From positions 1-5,401 of the forward strand of contig CBFDBT010000179.1 of NCBI GenBank assembly GCA_965603115.1: a DNA stretch of 5,401 nt, read 5' to 3'. The number at the start of each line of letters is the position of its first letter. The first letter of the stretch is position 1. Made by a program: the position numbers and the translations under genes. The notes under the pieces were generated by a model, which had not been told where the DNA came from, made no database searches, and saw nothing but the letters and a program-made list of their open reading frames with translations. Positions 4,369 through 5,401 of this stretch are shown here, piece by piece. This DNA is from CBFDBT01 sp965603115. GTDB lineage: Bacteria > Pseudomonadota > Alphaproteobacteria > Sphingomonadales > Kordiimonadaceae.

Positions 4369-5401
4369 ATGACTGACCTACCCGCACCTATTGTTTTTGT
4401 TCCTGGTATAACAGCTACGACCCTAAAAGATGAATACCCACTTCCACCTGAAACGGTCTGGTCTGTTCTGCGCAAAAAATACAAACGCACGGCCATTCAC
4501 CCCGATAAACTGGATCAAAGGATTGGTGCCGCCAAACAAGTTTATGAAGCGCAGGAACCTGCACGCATTATGCCGGATCACGTCTTCAGAATTGCCTATG
4601 AAGAGTTGGTGGAAGAATTACGATACAATTTATCCCCATCAGATGAAGAACCGGTTCCAGTTTACACCTTTGGTTATGATTGGCGGCAGCCATTGGAATT
4701 AATTGAAAACCAACTCGCAGCGTTTATAGAAGAAGTTATCAGTCGAACACAACTCATGCGCCATTATCATTCAGCTGGGTATGAAGATAATAAGAAAGTT
4801 AACCTTGTCGGCCACTCTATGGGAGGACTTGTCATAGCCGACTACATTGCTCGCCATGGCGGAGATAATGTCAACAAGGTTGCTACGCTCGCCAGCCCCT
4901 TCCAGGGCTCCTTTGAAGTGATTATTCAAGTGACGACCGGTACGGCCAATCTAGGCGTCTCTGCTCCCTCCTCTCGGGAAAGAGAGACATCGCGGATGAC
5001 TCCAGCACTTTATTACCTGATACCATCCTTTAAAAATGGGTTAGAGGTTAACGGCCCTTGGGAAAAAGATTTATATAACGCAGAAATATGGCAGCCTTCT
5101 ATCATTAATACGATGGCCGATTATGTAAAACGACATGCCGTTGCCCCGGGCAGTGGTGCCGAGCAAAAGGCAAAAGCCGCGGCCTTATTTTCATCAATGC
5201 TCAATGCCGCTGACGAACACCGAACACGCCTTGATGAACTCCGTTTACCAGCTATAGGATTAAGTGAAGAAGACTGGCTGTGTATTGTCGGTGTTGATGC
5301 TGAAACACGGGTTAAACTGGGCGTGGAAGAAGTAAACAACGAGCCTAGTTTCCGCTTTAGCTCTCAGGACCGCGCCAATAACTGGGATGATGATACAGAT
5401 G
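4369..5401 (+). CDS. LCAT-type alpha/beta hydrolase (lipase/acyltransferase-like), 3' end outside window
   Basis: ATG 4369 follows AAAGG (4356-4360) at 8 bases and the frame is open to the window end (344 codons seen). After a short start it has the first strand and oxyanion-hole region IVFVPGITATTL (residues about 6-17), then FGYDWRQPL (101-109), the YDWR motif typical of lecithin:cholesterol acyltransferase-like hydrolases (Pfam LCAT), and the nucleophile elbow GHSMGG (148-153) with Ser150 as the catalytic serine. A strand and loop KVATLASPFQGSFE follow, as in the family. The catalytic Asp may lie near the cut end (NNWDDDTD), and the catalytic His is beyond the window. Family members hydrolyse or transfer acyl chains of phospholipids, sterol esters or other esters. 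There is no Sec signal peptide or membrane segment. It follows the DUF6765 gene in the same direction, so the two enzymes may act on the same lipid-type substrate. Fold call is firm; substrate is unknown. Confidence 0.88.
   Translation, partial: MTDLPAPIVFVPGITATTLKDEYPLPPETVWSVLRKKYKRTAIHPDKLDQRIGAAKQVYEAQEPARIMPDHVFRIAYEELVEELRYNLSPSDEEPVPVYTFGYDWRQPLELIENQLAAFIEEVISRTQLMRHYHSAGYEDNKKVNLVGHSMGGLVIADYIARHGGDNVNKVATLASPFQGSFEVIIQVTTGTANLGVSAPSSRERETSRMTPALYYLIPSFKNGLEVNGPWEKDLYNAEIWQPSIINTMADYVKRHAVAPGSGAEQKAKAAALFSSMLNAADEHRTRLDELRLPAIGLSEEDWLCIVGVDAETRVKLGVEEVNNEPSFRFSSQDRANNWDDDTD

Noticed and set aside
4430..4702. 90-codon plus-strand frame
   Set aside because: It lies entirely inside the LCAT-type hydrolase in another frame, and the hydrolase has clear family motifs across this range.
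5121..5339. 72-codon minus-strand frame rich in Ser/Thr/Ala
   Set aside because: It is a shadow antisense to the hydrolase, with low-complexity composition and no ribosome site.
1..5401. CRISPR array, tRNA or rRNA
   Set aside because: No regularly spaced repeats, no cloverleaf-like tRNA sequence and no rRNA-like segments were seen on either strand.

Overview
The window looks like accessory DNA from a Gram-negative bacterium, probably a proteobacterium. The evidence is a LysR-type regulator, a lipoprotein with a clear lipobox, good Shine-Dalgarno sites and AT-leaning base composition. I cannot name the genus. The sequence falls into three blocks.

Block 1 (1-411) is the C-terminal half of a LysR-family regulator running in from the left edge; it is probably ordinary flanking DNA. 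Block 2 (412-1191) has no intact gene and reads as a graveyard of mobile DNA. It holds the frameshifted start of a tyrosine recombinase (589-790), then a multiply frameshifted fragment resembling an IS3-family OrfA (855-973), then short inverted repeats (984-1024). These scars mark the left edge of an acquired segment.

Block 3 (1192-5401, open at the right edge) is a tightly packed, all-plus-strand cluster. In order it encodes a 51-residue single-span membrane protein; an overlapping membrane protein of about 289 residues with a soluble helical N-terminal half and three to four C-terminal membrane segments; a helical lipoprotein; an 89-residue acidic helical protein; a DUF6765-type protein with His/Asp motifs like those of zinc-dependent phospholipase C; and an LCAT-type alpha/beta hydrolase with a GHSMGG nucleophile elbow. 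The last gene is cut by the window end. Gaps from the lipoprotein through the DUF6765 gene are 12 and 17 bases, so these three are very probably co-transcribed.

The cluster joins two integral membrane proteins, a lipid-anchored protein, a small soluble partner and two probable hydrolases, at least one likely to act on lipids or esters. My working inference is an uncharacterised membrane- or lipid-directed system carried on a mobile island, for example anti-phage defence, interbacterial antagonism or envelope lipid remodelling. The sequence shows the architecture and the motifs. It does not show the function. Poly-G tracts at the front of the cluster, one exactly at the overlap of the first two genes, raise the possibility of frameshifting or phase variation.
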